A DNA stretch of 64,000 nucleotides from Blastomussa wellsi (taxonomy: Eukaryota; Cnidaria; Anthozoa; Scleractinia; Plerogyridae): the NCBI GenBank assembly GCA_947652115.1, contig OX393565.1, positions 17,995,690-18,059,689 on the forward strand. Direction: 5' to 3'. This document shows, piece by piece, positions 11,663 through 21,906 of this stretch. The translations under genes and the position numbers were made by a program. Below the pieces are notes generated by a model. It saw nothing but the letters and a program-made list of their open reading frames with translations. It had not been told where the DNA came from and did no database searches. Positions within the stretch are counted from its first letter, which is position 1. The number at the start of each line of letters is the position of its first letter.

Positions 11663-12324
11663 ATTGTTTACATGCAAAATTTTCACTATCATATGTTACG
11701 CAGAGCGTGTCGAAACGAAAGAGATTACTGAGAAACTTGCTAACTGTAATTTACACTTCTAGTAACATACGTTACAGCAATACATTAAGACTTCACTTCA
11801 AAATACAATTTCCGTAATTTCGATGGCATTGAAAATGGCGGAGGCTGACTGGGGCCCTTTAAAGACCTTAAACCTCAAGAAATCACAATGGAGGCACTTA
11901 ATTTATATTTCAAATAGTTTTTTTTATTTATGAATCTTCATGAGATCCCTGCTGTTTGCAAGCAAATGTGTCTGTTCCCTTGGGTGCCATGTTTACCTGA
12001 TCACTGATGACTCGATAGTAGTATCCAGTAGTATCACTTTGTACATGCATTATGTAATTATCTAAGCCATAATTGTCTATTTACGAAGGACTTTTATAAT
12101 AAGCCCAATGTTGTGTTTCAGTGCCAATTTATTGAACAATGGTAAGTTTATGTTTAGGGGTTTTCTTGGCAAAATGGAATGTAAAAACATTGCTTTTGCA
12201 ATTTAAATAATTTCTTGGCGATGAAAATCGTACTCGCCAAATGGGCGAGTGATCTGTGATTTGCACTCGCCAGACACTTCAGACACTTGCATGGGAAAGC
12301 AGGCGAGTGCTAATGTCCAACCCT
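11283..12324. mobile_element. Non-autonomous TIR element of about 1.04 kb (hAT-like ends) with a nested MITE
   Basis: The left end starts cagggctggacacttcattt and the right end is the complement of agggttggacattagcactc; both carry a GCACTCGCC box. CAGGG-type ends recall hAT elements, but the 8-bp flanks (tttcatgt and acatgtac) match only partly, so the family is uncertain. A 231-bp MITE (11632-11862) sits inside it. It lies in an SDCCAG8 intron. Confidence 0.5.
11632..11862. mobile_element. MITE family copy 1, TIR TTAAAGGGCCCTAGTCAGCC
   Basis: The ends are ttaaagggccctagtcagcc and its near-perfect complement ggctgactggggccctttaa. The interior matches the copy at 13820-14033 along most of its length (shared cacctttnttattgtttaca, acaatttccrtaatttygat and gaaaatggcrgaggctgact). 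It is nested in the 11283-12324 element. Confidence 0.85.
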
Positions 12325-12703
12325 ACATGTACTCATTTCAACGTGCAAAATCACTTTTAAATTAATTTCTTTGATACATGTACATTATCAGTACTGTAGG
12401 CCTTTCTCCACAGAGAAGTGTCACAGTGCTGCATACAAGCAATTTGTTAGAGCAACCAGGGAAAATGTGCTTGGCAAAGAGGGGGAAGTAAAGCTTTACC
12501 TCAACTGTTGTTTGCTCTGGACAGTTTCACGCTTGTCTTAGTTTACTTTTATAAGATTTACTACACAGGCCAATAGTGAAGAACAACCAAAATTATTTCA
12601 CTACATACTTTCCCAGCAGGAAATTCTAGTTATCAGAGATGACCAAAGAGCACCTTTTTGAGCTCTAGGGTCACCATGTGAGTGTAAAACCGAGGAAACT
12701 CAC

Positions 12704-12835
12704 CTTGTAAAACTCGACTTGGCCCTCAAGATGTTGTAAAATAGCAAACTGGTTGTTTAATAGGTGAGTAACTTCATCTGTAGTTGGTAAAATGCTTCTG
12801 TCTGGTGACAAGGGCTGTCTATCAGATGCACCACC
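12704..12835 (-). CDS. SDCCAG8: SDCCAG8 exon 4 (44 codons, start of coiled coil)
   Basis: Acceptor CTGCAG and donor AAG|GTGAGT bound 132 nt, phase 0 on both sides. The peptide contains LPTTDEVTHLLNNQ and HLEGQVEFYK. It aligns with the human SDCCAG8 segment with MPTMHDLV and HLEAEVKFCK, which begins the coiled-coil region. This is the clearest single exon for identifying the gene. Confidence 0.9.
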
Positions 12836-13819
12836 CTGCAGCATAGAAATTAATCAATAAACTGACTGATATGCGAGCCTTTGAGTCCACACTATATACT
12901 CTGTATGAACTCATTACCATGTCACGATCCTAATTTGCATTATTATGGCATCCTTTCTTTGCTTTCCCCAAAAAATTCTCAAAGGCTGAGCACTTAGCCG
13001 TGCTCAATTTATCTTATTTGGAATAAAATAATATTAGTCACTACACAACATGAAAATGATCAAAAATGTTCTGTGGTGAGACTACTAGTTAGTTAAACAC
13101 ACCCACAGACTAAAACATTACACAAACATGTAGTGATCTAAATTCACACAACAGACTGGTGCAATGGTCTATCCTCTCGATGGCGAGATGAAGCTTACAT
13201 TGTTAAAGTCGTGTACATGTACTTGGGCTGGTGGTAAAGAGATCATGCAGGTTGGGGGGGGGTCGTGTAGGGGGTTGAGGGATGAGAGGTAGTAGGGGAG
13301 GGGTGGATGACTTTTTATAGGTCAAAATACAATATAACCTAGGTTTAAAAAGTACCTGTACATGTAGGTTGAAAAATAAACTGGATAAAAAAAAAAAAGA
13401 AACAATAAACTCGGAAATTGTGGGATCAATAGGACCAATTTTGATAACATATATCACATGAAAATGTTCTATTTTCTTTCAAAGTGTATGAATCCATAAA
13501 ATTATAGGCAGGGGTTTCATGAAGTTTTTGTGCAGGAGGTCAGAACACTTTTTAGTTTTTCTTATAAAAGAAAGTAAGTAGGAAAGACAAAAAATAGCCA
13601 GGCAAAGACAGGGCGAAGTCTTGTTCAATTTGTTCAATTTGCCAGGTGCCCAGCCCTTAATGAACCCCATGTATAGGATTATGTAGGATCTCTTCACAGG
13701 ATCCTTAATATTACTGTTTAGTTAGGTTCCCATTGTTTAGAATGAGCAACTGTATTACTAAGAATAAAGATGCAATAAAAAAGCCCACAGCAAGGTCTAT
13801 ACATGATCCTTGTAAGATC

Positions 13820-14033
13820 TTAAAGGGCCCTAGTCAGCTACACCTTTCTTATTGTTTACATGTGATTCGGTATTATATTTGATGTGGATTGTGTCAAAAC
13901 GAATGAAATCCCTTGATGAGAAGCACTTTCAGTAATACAACATACAGTAATACATTTACGATTGCACTTCACTATACAATTTCCATAATTTTGATGCCAT
14001 CGAAAATGGCAGAGGCTGACTAGGGCCCTTTAA
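13820..14033. mobile_element. MITE family copy 2, TIR TTAAAGGGCCCTAGTCAGC
   Basis: The ends are taaagggccctagtcagct and gctgactagggccctttaa. It is homologous along its length to 11632-11862. Both copies are in SDCCAG8 introns. There is no coding capacity. Confidence 0.85.
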
Positions 14034-14837
14034 TCAAGATCCAAAAGCTGAAGGTCATGGCAACATCATACAGTAGTGTACTGTGAAGGATGCCACGTTA
14101 AGATCCTGTAATACCTAAAGCTGTTTCTTTGTGACAACGTATCAGGGCAATAATTATACAACGATCTTGTGACAGAGATCACATTAATTTTAAAGTTGAT
14201 CTCATATGCACATACATTACGGTACTTTCCTGCACCACGCTGTGAAGTTTGTTGGGAAATTGGGTACTGCATTACAAAGCGGTAACCAATCACTAGGCAA
14301 ATTAGACATCTTGCATACTTTAGGATTCTACAAAATTCTACAGGATATTCCAGTATATTTGAGTCAATATAAACTCTGTTACAGGACCTTCACAAAAGTA
14401 ATGTAGGATCCTATGTTAAAATATAATTATAGTACTAGGGATATCATAATCCACCATAAGTACAAAGGTGGCGACTGATACATTTACCTAATAATTATTT
14501 GCAAGTGAATACCCTATTAAAAACGCTTATAAAAACGCAAAGAAAAACTCGTAAACTTTCAAACTTGGAAAGACCAATGTTGTTACTACTTTTTTTGGCT
14601 TTTAATTTTACAAATCCACTTAAAGCAATTTTCTAAAATTATTAACAATTTCACCTTTGAAAAGGAGAGCTTGTTTATTACGAATAACTCATAACATGCT
14701 TTGTATACATTAGGTCTCTTTCTTTCTTATTTGATGTAAATATTTTAATTTTTTTTTTAATTTAAATATGTAATTTTTACGTAACACAGGTCCACACCAG
14801 CCTATGGCTGCCAGACTTTTAACCTTCGAAACCAAAT

Positions 14838-14866
14838 AAAGTATGTATGTATGTATGTATGTTTGC
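14838..14866. repeat. (ATGT)n microsatellite
   Basis: About six tandem ATGT units in an SDCCAG8 intron. Confidence 0.8.
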
Positions 14867-15090
14867 AGGAACAAATTTAGTTAAATTGTAACTTTCAATA
14901 TACCCTGTGGGCTCTGTTAGGGTTGCAAGGTATTGTGGTAAAATGTACAGCTGCCATCTTCCTACAGTGGATTATGTTTACTTGGTAGCACTTTGCACAA
15001 GAGATAATTAGGTTTCATTGTTTATCATCACTAAAGAGTATATATATTAATTAATTTTGTCCGCCACATAAACTGTAACTTGATACTTAC

Positions 15091-15173
15091 TGGTTTAGAG
15101 GAAAAAGCTGGATTCCTTGCTTCCAAAACCTTAGCCTCATCATATTGTTGGAGTAATGTCTTCAACCTTGTTA
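15091..15173 (-). CDS. SDCCAG8: SDCCAG8 exon 3 (28 codons)
   Basis: Acceptor GTTTCAG and donor CCA|GTAAGT bound 83 nt. It enters in phase 1 (two bases complete a codon) and leaves in phase 0. The peptide begins TRLKTLLQQYDEA, matching the vertebrate NQLKDLLRQQAD segment, and ends in a serine-rich linker leading to exon 4. Confidence 0.85.
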
Positions 15174-15436
15174 CTGAAACCAAATTGAAACAAACAACAA
15201 ATAATTGGTAAGAACAATACTATGGCACTTTTGTTTTCATTTTGGACTTATAACCTTTGAGTCAATCAGTGGTTGCTTATTACATGATAATTAATGTTTT
15301 ATATTCGAATTGAGTGGGGTAGGCTAGTGAATTAGAATATGACTAAACATTTTATTTGCTGGTAGTAAGAGACAAATAATACTTACTGTTGGTAAATTTA
15401 AAAATAAAAATCAAATGTCTACATAATAGAATGTAC

Positions 15437-15544
15437 CTGCTGAGATGTAAGCATCCCCTTGATAAAGAGACCTCTTGGAAGCAGGAGATTTGACGGGTGA
15501 ATTTAGTGCATATCTCAGTGGACCCAAGCTTTGAGAAGCCCGCT
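15437..15544 (-). CDS. SDCCAG8: SDCCAG8 exon 2 (36 codons)
   Basis: A long pyrimidine tract ending in TTCTTAG and a GCAG|GTACAT donor bound 108 nt, with phase 1 at both ends. The peptide contains ERASQSLGPLRYALN, which aligns with REHASRSIHQLTCALK of human SDCCAG8. The junction codon with exon 3 gives AV before TRLK, matching human AVNQLK. Confidence 0.85.
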
Positions 15545-16056
15545 CTAAGAAAAAAAAATCAGAGGAGATAAATATATGACTAAATATGTGCCACATTGTT
15601 AGTAGTACTTTGCAATATACAAAATTATCCACCCAAGTAGAAATCAAATAACATTTCAAAATGCATACAAATATCCTAAAATTAATTATAATCCAACAAA
15701 TATTTTTCTGCATGTGCGATTGGTCTAAACATGTCATGTGATGCTGGAAAATCTGATGAATATCCGAGAATATACCACAATTGATAATCCCCAGGTTTTG
15801 AATTTATGTAATCGCACGATTAGTTTTCATCCTAAGTAAAGGGTTAAACAGAATGAAAATATTTTTAACATCCAGAGAAATGTTTAGGTGTTAAGTAGTT
15901 TTCATAAAAGGTCTCCAAAATTTGGCAGCCTAACAGGCCAATTCCGAGTTCTCTTTTGCCTCAGCGTCAAAACGAGTCTAAGTGCGAAACCATTCACATG
16001 AAAATGTGTTTTACTTGCACCTTCATTCTCATGTGAAACAAACTTATTTCCATATG

Positions 16057-16163
16057 ATATAATTTGGTTTTATCAACTGGGTTGATAATATCAATTGGCC
16101 ACCGTAAAGAGATTCAAGAGCTGACGTTTCGAGCGTTAGCCCTTCGTCGGAGCGAATCAAGGA
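16057..16163 (-). mobile_element. Penelope-like element terminal repeat, copy 1 (hammerhead-like core)
   Basis: On the minus strand the piece runs from gctccgacgaagggctaacg through gaaacgtcagctcttgaatc to the tttacggtggccaattga and aacccagttgataaaacc blocks shared with four other copies in this window. It directly follows a GIY-YIG endonuclease reading frame on the same strand, so it is the 3' terminal repeat of a Penelope-like element. The part at 16111-16158 can fold as a hammerhead-like motif (see the 50546-50589 entry). Confidence 0.75.
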
Positions 16164-16239
16164 ATTGTGCGTTGTGTGTTTTTATATACAGAAAGATGGA
16201 GCTTCGCTATTGGCTGGTGCCTGGTAACGTGAAAACTTC

Positions 16240-16549
16240 GAAATAAATTAGAGGATTAAGAGTGCCGATTTGAAAAATAAATTTTTGTTCTAGAGTTTTA
16301 CGGCTTTCCGTGTTTCCTTGGTGAAGGGAAAGGCCGCAGACTGCCATATGTTGCTTAGAATGATTTGGGAGATTGAAGTGTCTCGCGACCGGTTTTGATG
16401 CATTTTTGTTGTCTTTCTCTACGTCACGAAGGTGTTCTCGGAATCGGTCGCCAAGTCGTCTCCCTGTTTCGCCAATGTATAACTTTTTGCAAAGAGTGCA
16501 AGTTATACAGTAGATGGCATTGGCTGAGGTACAGGTGAAATGATCTGAA
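16240..16549 (-). mobile_element. Penelope-like GIY-YIG endonuclease fragment
   Basis: The minus strand is open from about 16549 to 16240 with no ATG at its start. It encodes a CxxC zinc-knuckle-like segment (CITCTLCKK) followed by the GIY-YIG core LYIGETGRRLGDRFREHLRD and further PVARHFNLPNHS and EQKFIFQIGTLNP motifs. These are typical of the C-terminal endonuclease of Penelope-like elements. The frame has no stop within the domain, so decay is limited. The upstream RT part is missing (5' truncation). It lies in SDCCAG8 intron 1, sense to that gene. Confidence 0.85.
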
Positions 16550-17056
16550 ATGGCCTATTGAAAGATATTTGAAGGATAATAAATACATTAGACTCCATTT
16601 GGTGTGGAAATATCCTCGAATATTTGTCCACGGACATTATCTGTCCCTCGAAGCTCACAGTTTTCTCTTACTTAAATAACATATGCATGAATACAACGTG
16701 AACTTCAATGCTTTACGAGCCTTTGAATCGTTAAACTTAGATTTAGATTATCAGTTAACATTTGTATAAACATGCACAGTAAACTTTAATCTATTATGTA
16801 AAATTTCCTACATGTACAACATGCACTGTGACATTCCAAACAAACTATCAGCATCAGTATGTCTTGAGAAATAACAAATAAAAGAAAAATATCAGAAAAA
16901 TATTATTATACTAGCGATGTTTATTCTAGTGAACATGCTTTAAATTGATTAAATCATTCTCAAATGAATCAATTGTATCTGCCCAAACTCGAAACAAATC
17001 TCATGATTCTATGATTGATCAGTAAGTACTGTAAATTTATTATAATGATTACCTAC

Positions 17057-17105
17057 CTCGAATTGCTTTCTGGTAATCTGAAATTGGTTCATCGACATCA
17101 AACAT
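17057..17105 (-). CDS. SDCCAG8: SDCCAG8 exon 1, centrosomal coiled-coil scaffold, start codon
   Basis: The minus strand begins ATG at 17105 and encodes MFDVDEPISDYQKAIR before a donor (G|GTAGGT). It joins exon 2 (15437-15544) in phase 1 to read DYQKAIRERASQSL, aligning with human SDCCAG8 GQYQRSLREHASRSI. An in-frame TAA lies just upstream, which supports this start. SDCCAG8 is a coiled-coil protein of centriolar satellites and distal appendages needed for ciliogenesis; defects cause ciliopathy in humans. Exons seen: 17057-17105, 15437-15544, 15091-15173, 12704-12835, 11012-11137, 8567-8929 and perhaps 5236-5289, about one third of the usual 700-odd residues. The C-terminal exons were not found between 5.2 kb and the GPCR. 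They may lie off the left edge or be lost. Introns carry MITEs, a hAT-like element and a Penelope fragment. Confidence 0.85.
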
Positions 17106-17280
17106 TACACTTTAACACCTTTCTTCAGCATTTAAAAGATAACATGAATCAAATCACTTATACCACGAGTACGACTCTCCTGACTCCCAACACTAAAAAA
17201 ACAACGGTTTCAAACAGGCGCTGCCAAGCGCTTGAGTCCGCGATAGACCCTTCCGCCCCAGTCTTCTTTCAGTTTCCAAG
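17106..17280. promoter_or_regulatory. Putative bidirectional promoter between SDCCAG8 and EXOG
   Basis: The two start codons are divergent and only 175 bp apart, so both promoters and 5' UTRs must share this stretch unless upstream non-coding exons exist. It is less AT-rich towards the EXOG side. No TATA box at a convincing position was seen. Confidence 0.6.
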
Positions 17281-17809
17281 ATGGCTGCTTGGATGACGAA
17301 ACTTCGCTCGCAGTTCAAAGGCTTTGGGAACATTTTAACTGGGATAATTGTCGGTGCTGGGTTGACAAAAATATACTATGAGACCTCCGATAACGAGAAA
17401 GACAACCTCTCCGCTAAGAAAGAAATCGAAGAAATCGTAGCAAGGCACGACAATCTCAAGCAAGGACGTAAACAGAGGACCATCGACCCCATTCGAGTCG
17501 AAACATACCCTGACCAAGTGGACAGAGTTCCAGAGAACAGTGACACAGAGGACGACAAGGTGTTAAAATATGGTCTCCCTGAGAGGTTCCCGGATTACCT
17601 GCGGTATAAAAATCATGTCTTGTGTTATGATCAGGCGAAGAAAACTCCACGTTGGGTTCTGGAACATTTGACTCGTGCAAAAGTGAAAGGAGACGCGAAT
17701 AGGATACACTCGGTATTTAAACCTGATCTCAACATCCCTGCGGTTTTTCAGTCAAACAATGACGACTACTGGGAGAGTGGCTGGTCAAGGGGACATATGG
17801 CGCCTGCAA
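17281..17809 (+). CDS. EXOG: EXOG mitochondrial nuclease, exon 1
   Basis: Three exons (17281-17809, 18493-18701, 19424-19900) give a 404-residue protein; human EXOG has 368. EXOG is a 5'-3' exo/endonuclease of the inner mitochondrial membrane, in the DNA/RNA non-specific endonuclease (beta-beta-alpha metal) family, and acts in mitochondrial DNA repair. Residues about 14-31 form a hydrophobic N-terminal segment (GNILTGIIVGAGLTKIYY) that fits a membrane anchor/import signal. VLKYGLPE and NHVLCYDQAKKTPRWVLEH follow family order. The catalytic motif is SRGHMAPA (169-176) with His172, the EXOG-type serine form of DRGH. The exon leaves at GCA A|GTTAGT, phase 1. The ATG is the first in frame and matches family N-termini. 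Confidence 0.95.
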
Positions 17810-18194
17810 GTTAGTACCCCTCGTTGGCACCCCATGTCAACACTCCCGGTCTGGGCGTGTGGAAAACAAGGAATCCGAAAACAGAAACGGAACTGGAACC
17901 CGAAACGACATTTTAATAATTAGTTTACTACTCATTTTACCTTATAAAATTACCACACTGCAAATCAGTTGCGGTTTTCTAGTTCAAAATACAAATTGGC
18001 CTTCCCTCTATACATTTGTCAAGTGGGAAGAGCTCAATAATGATGCAAAAAAATAAGCTCTGGGCTCATACTTTTGGGTTGGCTTAATTTCTAGGGAGAC
18101 CTATATAGGGACACTGTTTGTAAAGTCGACATACAAGCCTAGTGGTCCATTTAGCCAGAGCTCATCCTAGTTTCCTTAGCATCAAGTGACAGAA

Positions 18195-18440
18195 AGTATT
18201 TGCAATCCCCCCCCCCCCCCCCCCTGGATGGAGTGCTGGTCCATCGCAGGGTAACACACCCAGCATTAAATAATTTTGCCACTGCCCATTTATACACCTG
18301 GGTGGAGAGAGGCACTTTGCAAGTAAAGTGTCTTGCCCAAGAACACAATGCAGTGCCCTGGCTGAGGCTTGGGCTTTCACTCGGTGATCTAAAGTCCAGT
18401 GCGCTAACCATAAGGCCACTGCGCCACCCACAGGGATCTA
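18195..18440 (-). mobile_element. tRNA-derived SINE, minus orientation
   Basis: It contains the same central body (ttgcccaagaacacaatgca, acacctgggtggagagaggc) and tRNA-like 3' side as the better-preserved copy at 34645-34935, in reverse orientation. It starts with a poly-C run. It lies in EXOG intron 1 and produces spurious frames on both strands. Confidence 0.75.
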
Positions 18441-18492
18441 TATACAAGGAGCATGAAAAATAATTTACTGTTTTAAATTCTTCTCTCCTTAG

Positions 18493-18701
18493 GTAACAAC
18501 AAGCATGATCAGGATGCAATGAATGAGACATTCTACTTATCAAACATTGTACCACAAGACCTGGATAACAATTCGAACTTTTGGTATAGACTGGAAGCTT
18601 ACTGCAGAAGCCTAACGAAGAGATACTCTGATGTTTACATTGTGTCTGGACCACTCTATCTACCAAAGGAAGAAGATGGGAAGAAGATTGTTAAATATCA
18701 G
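18493..18701 (+). CDS. EXOG: EXOG exon 2
   Basis: Acceptor TCTCCTTAG and donor CAG|GTTGAG. The junction codon AGT gives SNNK, aligning with the GNNK of human EXOG. The peptide carries NETFYLSNIVPQDLDNNS, the metal-site asparagine region of the nuclease fold, and DVYIVSGPLYLP. It leaves in phase 0. Confidence 0.95.
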
Positions 18702-18959
18702 GTTGAGTAATTGCTTACTTTGTGTGTTATTGGCCAGGACACTTTGCTCTTTCAGCATCTCCCCACCAGGAGTTTAAACTATATGTGCGTCAGGCAGCTC
18801 TGGGGTAACTGTGCATTGAGCTGCCTGTAGTTTCTAAATGCCACAGCCCTGGCAAGATGGGACACTTTATCCCTATGTTAAGCTCACCCAAAGTAAAATT
18901 TATTAAGAAAGTAAGCAATTATCATCACAGTGAATTTCCAATTTCAGCATTGGAATAAC

Positions 18960-19055
18960 AAAGACAGAAAAATTCAGGGCTTCAACGGGATTCGAACCCG
19001 TGAACTCCGCAAATACTGGTGCGATGCTCTACCACCTCAGCAAATTTACAGTGGG
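18960..19055 (-). mobile_element. tRNA-like SINE head
   Basis: The minus strand has a box A-like tgctgaggtggtagagc and a box B-like gggttcgaatcccg at tRNA spacing, followed by a non-tRNA tail (gccctgaatttttctgtctt). It lacks a proper acceptor stem, so it is a SINE remnant and not a tRNA gene. It lies in EXOG intron 2. Confidence 0.6.
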
Positions 19056-19423
19056 AGCTATGTTACAATTCATTATTATTGTTGTTGAACTTTCACTCAA
19101 ACTTTCAATCTAGTCTAGTAAGGTAAACGAGCAAACCACGATGTAATGAAACATAGAATTGTTCAAATTGGGACTACATGTACGTGCGAACAAAAGGTAA
19201 CTCCACGATGATTATTTAGCAACAAAATATGTGACTGTACACTGTACATTTACAATCTTCTCTCTACATCTTTTTTTCATTTACAATCCTCTCTGTAAAA
19301 TATTCTCTGTACACTGCACATTTACAGTCTTCATAGAGGCGACACTATGCAACCATGATAAAACAACAAAAAAATTCAACAAGAGCATAGTTTTCAAGGT
19401 CACATTTTATGTTTTATCCTTAG

Positions 19424-19900
19424 GTTATAGGCGCTAACAACGTTGCAGTACCAACACACTTATACAAAGTTATTTTGGCTGAAAACGGCAGTAAAGAATC
19501 AGTTCTCGGAGGGTTTGTAGTGCCAAACGAACCGGTGAGCTTCGATCACAAGTTACAGGAATTTCAAGTTTCTTTGGACGTTTTAACGCAGTATTCTGGC
19601 TTGATATTTTTCCCTGCCTTTGATGCTGACAGGGCAAACGATCTGTGTTTAACTGACGGTTGTAGGATGCTTTCCAAAGAGCGAATGGACGTGATTGTGT
19701 TTGGTCGACGTCTACGGAACGCTACGAGTTCAGAACTTTTGGAGAATGTTTGGCAAGATATGAAAGATAGTAAAGTGACGCCGGATAATTTTACGATTGC
19801 TTTATATGAGACAAGGAAGAAAGAACTGAAGGAACAAGAAATTGAGTTGGTTAAGGTGAATGAAGTAGACAAGGGACACAAGGTTGAAAATGAAAGATGA
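19424..19900 (+). CDS. EXOG: EXOG exon 3 with stop
   Basis: The acceptor ATCCTTAG is followed by VIGANNVAVPTHLYKV, matching the human VIGEDNVAVPSHLYKV. FVVPNE and EFQVSLDVL complete the nuclease fold. The C-terminal part, beyond about residue 300, corresponds to the EXOG-specific wing region and ends in a charged helix. A TGA stop ends the frame. A possible polyadenylation signal AATAAA lies at 20057-20062. Confidence 0.95.
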   Translation, partial: VIGANNVAVPTHLYKVILAENGSKESVLGGFVVPNEPVSFDHKLQEFQVSLDVLTQYSGLIFFPAFDADRANDLCLTDGCRMLSKERMDVIVFGRRLRNATSSELLENVWQDMKDSKVTPDNFTIALYETRKKELKEQEIELVKVNEVDKGHKVENER

Positions 19901-20986
19901 AAAAGACAGGGATCGGATTTAAAGGGTTGTTGTGTCAAAATAGCGTTAAATTCTCAGGAGAAAATATGTGCAGAATTTAGGCGCACATTCCTCAGTCAAA
20001 CTATGATTGCTTTTGAACCAAGAAGCTAAGTGAACCGCTGGGTTTTGGAGTTGAAAAATAAAATACGCAGAAAGAATGGCAATTTGAAAATCTTAATTTA
20101 ACGTTTTGCAAGCTCTCGCATTTTGCTTCCAAAATGTGCAGAGAAAATCATTAATCCTTCATTTTTCAAACATTTAGTTGTTTTATTTTCTTTTTATGTT
20201 CCAGAGTAGTATTTTGTAACTACAGAAAGGTGTTACAAACAATTTTGACCAAGTTTGGGTCAAAACCTCTGTGATATTTTCCCTTTAAGAAATTATAATA
20301 CCTGTTGAAAAATAAACATGATCTTCAACGCTTTTAAGTTTAAGTTTGAAGGATAAAGCGAAGAAAAAATGAAGGCAAAGTTTGTGACGTGAGACCGAAG
20401 TAAATCTCAGCGAAATTGTTTCAGTAAATGTGGTAGCAAAAAAAAAGTCGGCACCGTGTGCTTCCTTGCAAATCTACTTTCCTAATGTGCATTTAGGTTC
20501 AGTGGATTTTCTTATCAGCTGTTCACAGTCTCTATTTTTCGACGCAAAAGAACGGAAAGGAAACCGAACAGAGCAAAGCGAGCTGAACGCGGAGCACGAG
20601 CTCCCCTCGTGCCGCTCGTTTCATGCTGGCTGTTGGCTGGACGCCAGCAGTTCTGTTTCCTGCCTTCAGACATCTTCACAAACGATTCGTTTTTCTGTGA
20701 AAAGTTAATTGGATGTCCTTAGTAAAGATTGAGGAAGTTTTCCTTAAGCATAGTTTGAAACCTGCAAACAATAAATGCTATTCCGTTTTGCGGACGGAAC
20801 TTCGATGAAAAGCCTTCTTGAGTCAGATTTGACTCGCTAGCAAGGTGCAAACCATGCAGATGGAGTGGATATTGAAAAATCGATACACGGCGGTATACTG
20901 CATCTTTAACATATTCCCTCCCACCACAGAACGACATTTAACCAATATCAAAGAGCCATTTCGGATCGAGATGTAATGGTGTTTTT
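19901..20986. other. EXOG 3' flank and spacer
   Basis: It contains AATAAA at 20057 and again near 20309, either of which could end the EXOG transcript. No exon was recognised. The short open frames at 20.4-20.9 kb lack splice sites and any recognisable motif. Confidence 0.6.
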
Positions 20987-21080
20987 CTCTGTTTCAAGAC
21001 GGGTCTTGGTGCACAACCTTCCATATGGAAGTTTCGCTCGCACGTCAAAGTTTTGCACCAAGACTCGGTCTGAAACAGAG
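20987..21080. mobile_element. Small inverted-repeat element
   Basis: The ends are ctctgtttcaagacgggtct and the complement of agactcggtctgaaacagag, each followed by the shared word tggtgcaaa/tggtgcaca, total about 94 bp. A related cgagtcttggtgcacatcct stretch occurs near 34100. Confidence 0.55.
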
Positions 21081-21421
21081 GTGGAAGGCATCTCGGAAAT
21101 GGAGTATTGAAAATTTACGTTGTAAACTCGGAGAGTATGGCGAGCCGGAGATCAACTCCACAACAGCACCACGCTACACTTCCGCTCGCGGTCCTTGTGT
21201 TGCGTGGGTAAAAGATTTTGTATGAAAACAATGCTCTTAATCCGCTTTTGTCGATATTCAGCCGAAGTAAACAGTTGTACGTATTTAACGTGTGAGAAGC
21301 AATGGCGGCTCAAATGGGATTTGCAATGGCTAGTATATTTACACATAAAAATGAAGTTACATTGTCGTCTGGAAAATAAAGCAAATAAGGTACCTTTTCA
21401 AGTGTTGACCTTGTCTTTGGA

Positions 21422-21632
21422 GGTATGTACTAAAACCGGGAACACCGGAACACCAAAACACTGAGCAGCGGAACATCCCGGAACACCAGAAATACCGTCA
21501 AATGGCAATAAATTTCTAAAAATATATGTATATAAAAAAAATTACATTCTGGTGTTCCGGTGTTCCGTGTTTCTGGGTGTTCCGGTGTTCTGGAGTTCTG
21601 ATATTCCGGTGTTTGTGGTTTTAGTACATGCC
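21422..21632. repeat. Fold-back element built from GGAACACC/GGTGTTCC words
   Basis: The left side has repeated ggaacaccggaacacc-type words and the right side repeated ggtgttccggtgttcc words. The outer ends are ggtatgtactaaaacc and its complement ggttttagtacatgcc. The whole can form a long hairpin. It ends about 275 bp before the ATG of the upstream first exon at 21907. Confidence 0.75.
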
Positions 21633-21906
21633 GTCTTGCGTTTGTCCTTGTAACTCTTGATCAGCCAATCACGTTCTCGCGTGCCGTTGTGTTTCTCTTG
21701 TGTTCTTACTCTATATTTCTAAAAGTCTTTACGTATTTGTTCACTGAATCGTGAAATTAATAAAGAGGTTCATACGCAAATGAATTGTTATTGAAGCTGA
21801 ACGAGTCTTCGGACATTCCGTTCCTACTTTTGAAACCTTAGCATATATGTAAAAACAGCGAGGTCACTTTGTCCGTTTTGTTGCACTTCAACAAGTTGCT
21901 TCGCAA

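Noticed and set aside
18151..18666. 171-codon minus-strand open frame
   Set aside because: It is antisense to EXOG exon 2 and reads through a SINE.
18970..19050. tRNA gene on the minus strand
   Set aside because: Boxes A and B are present but no 7-bp acceptor stem; flanking tail is SINE-like.
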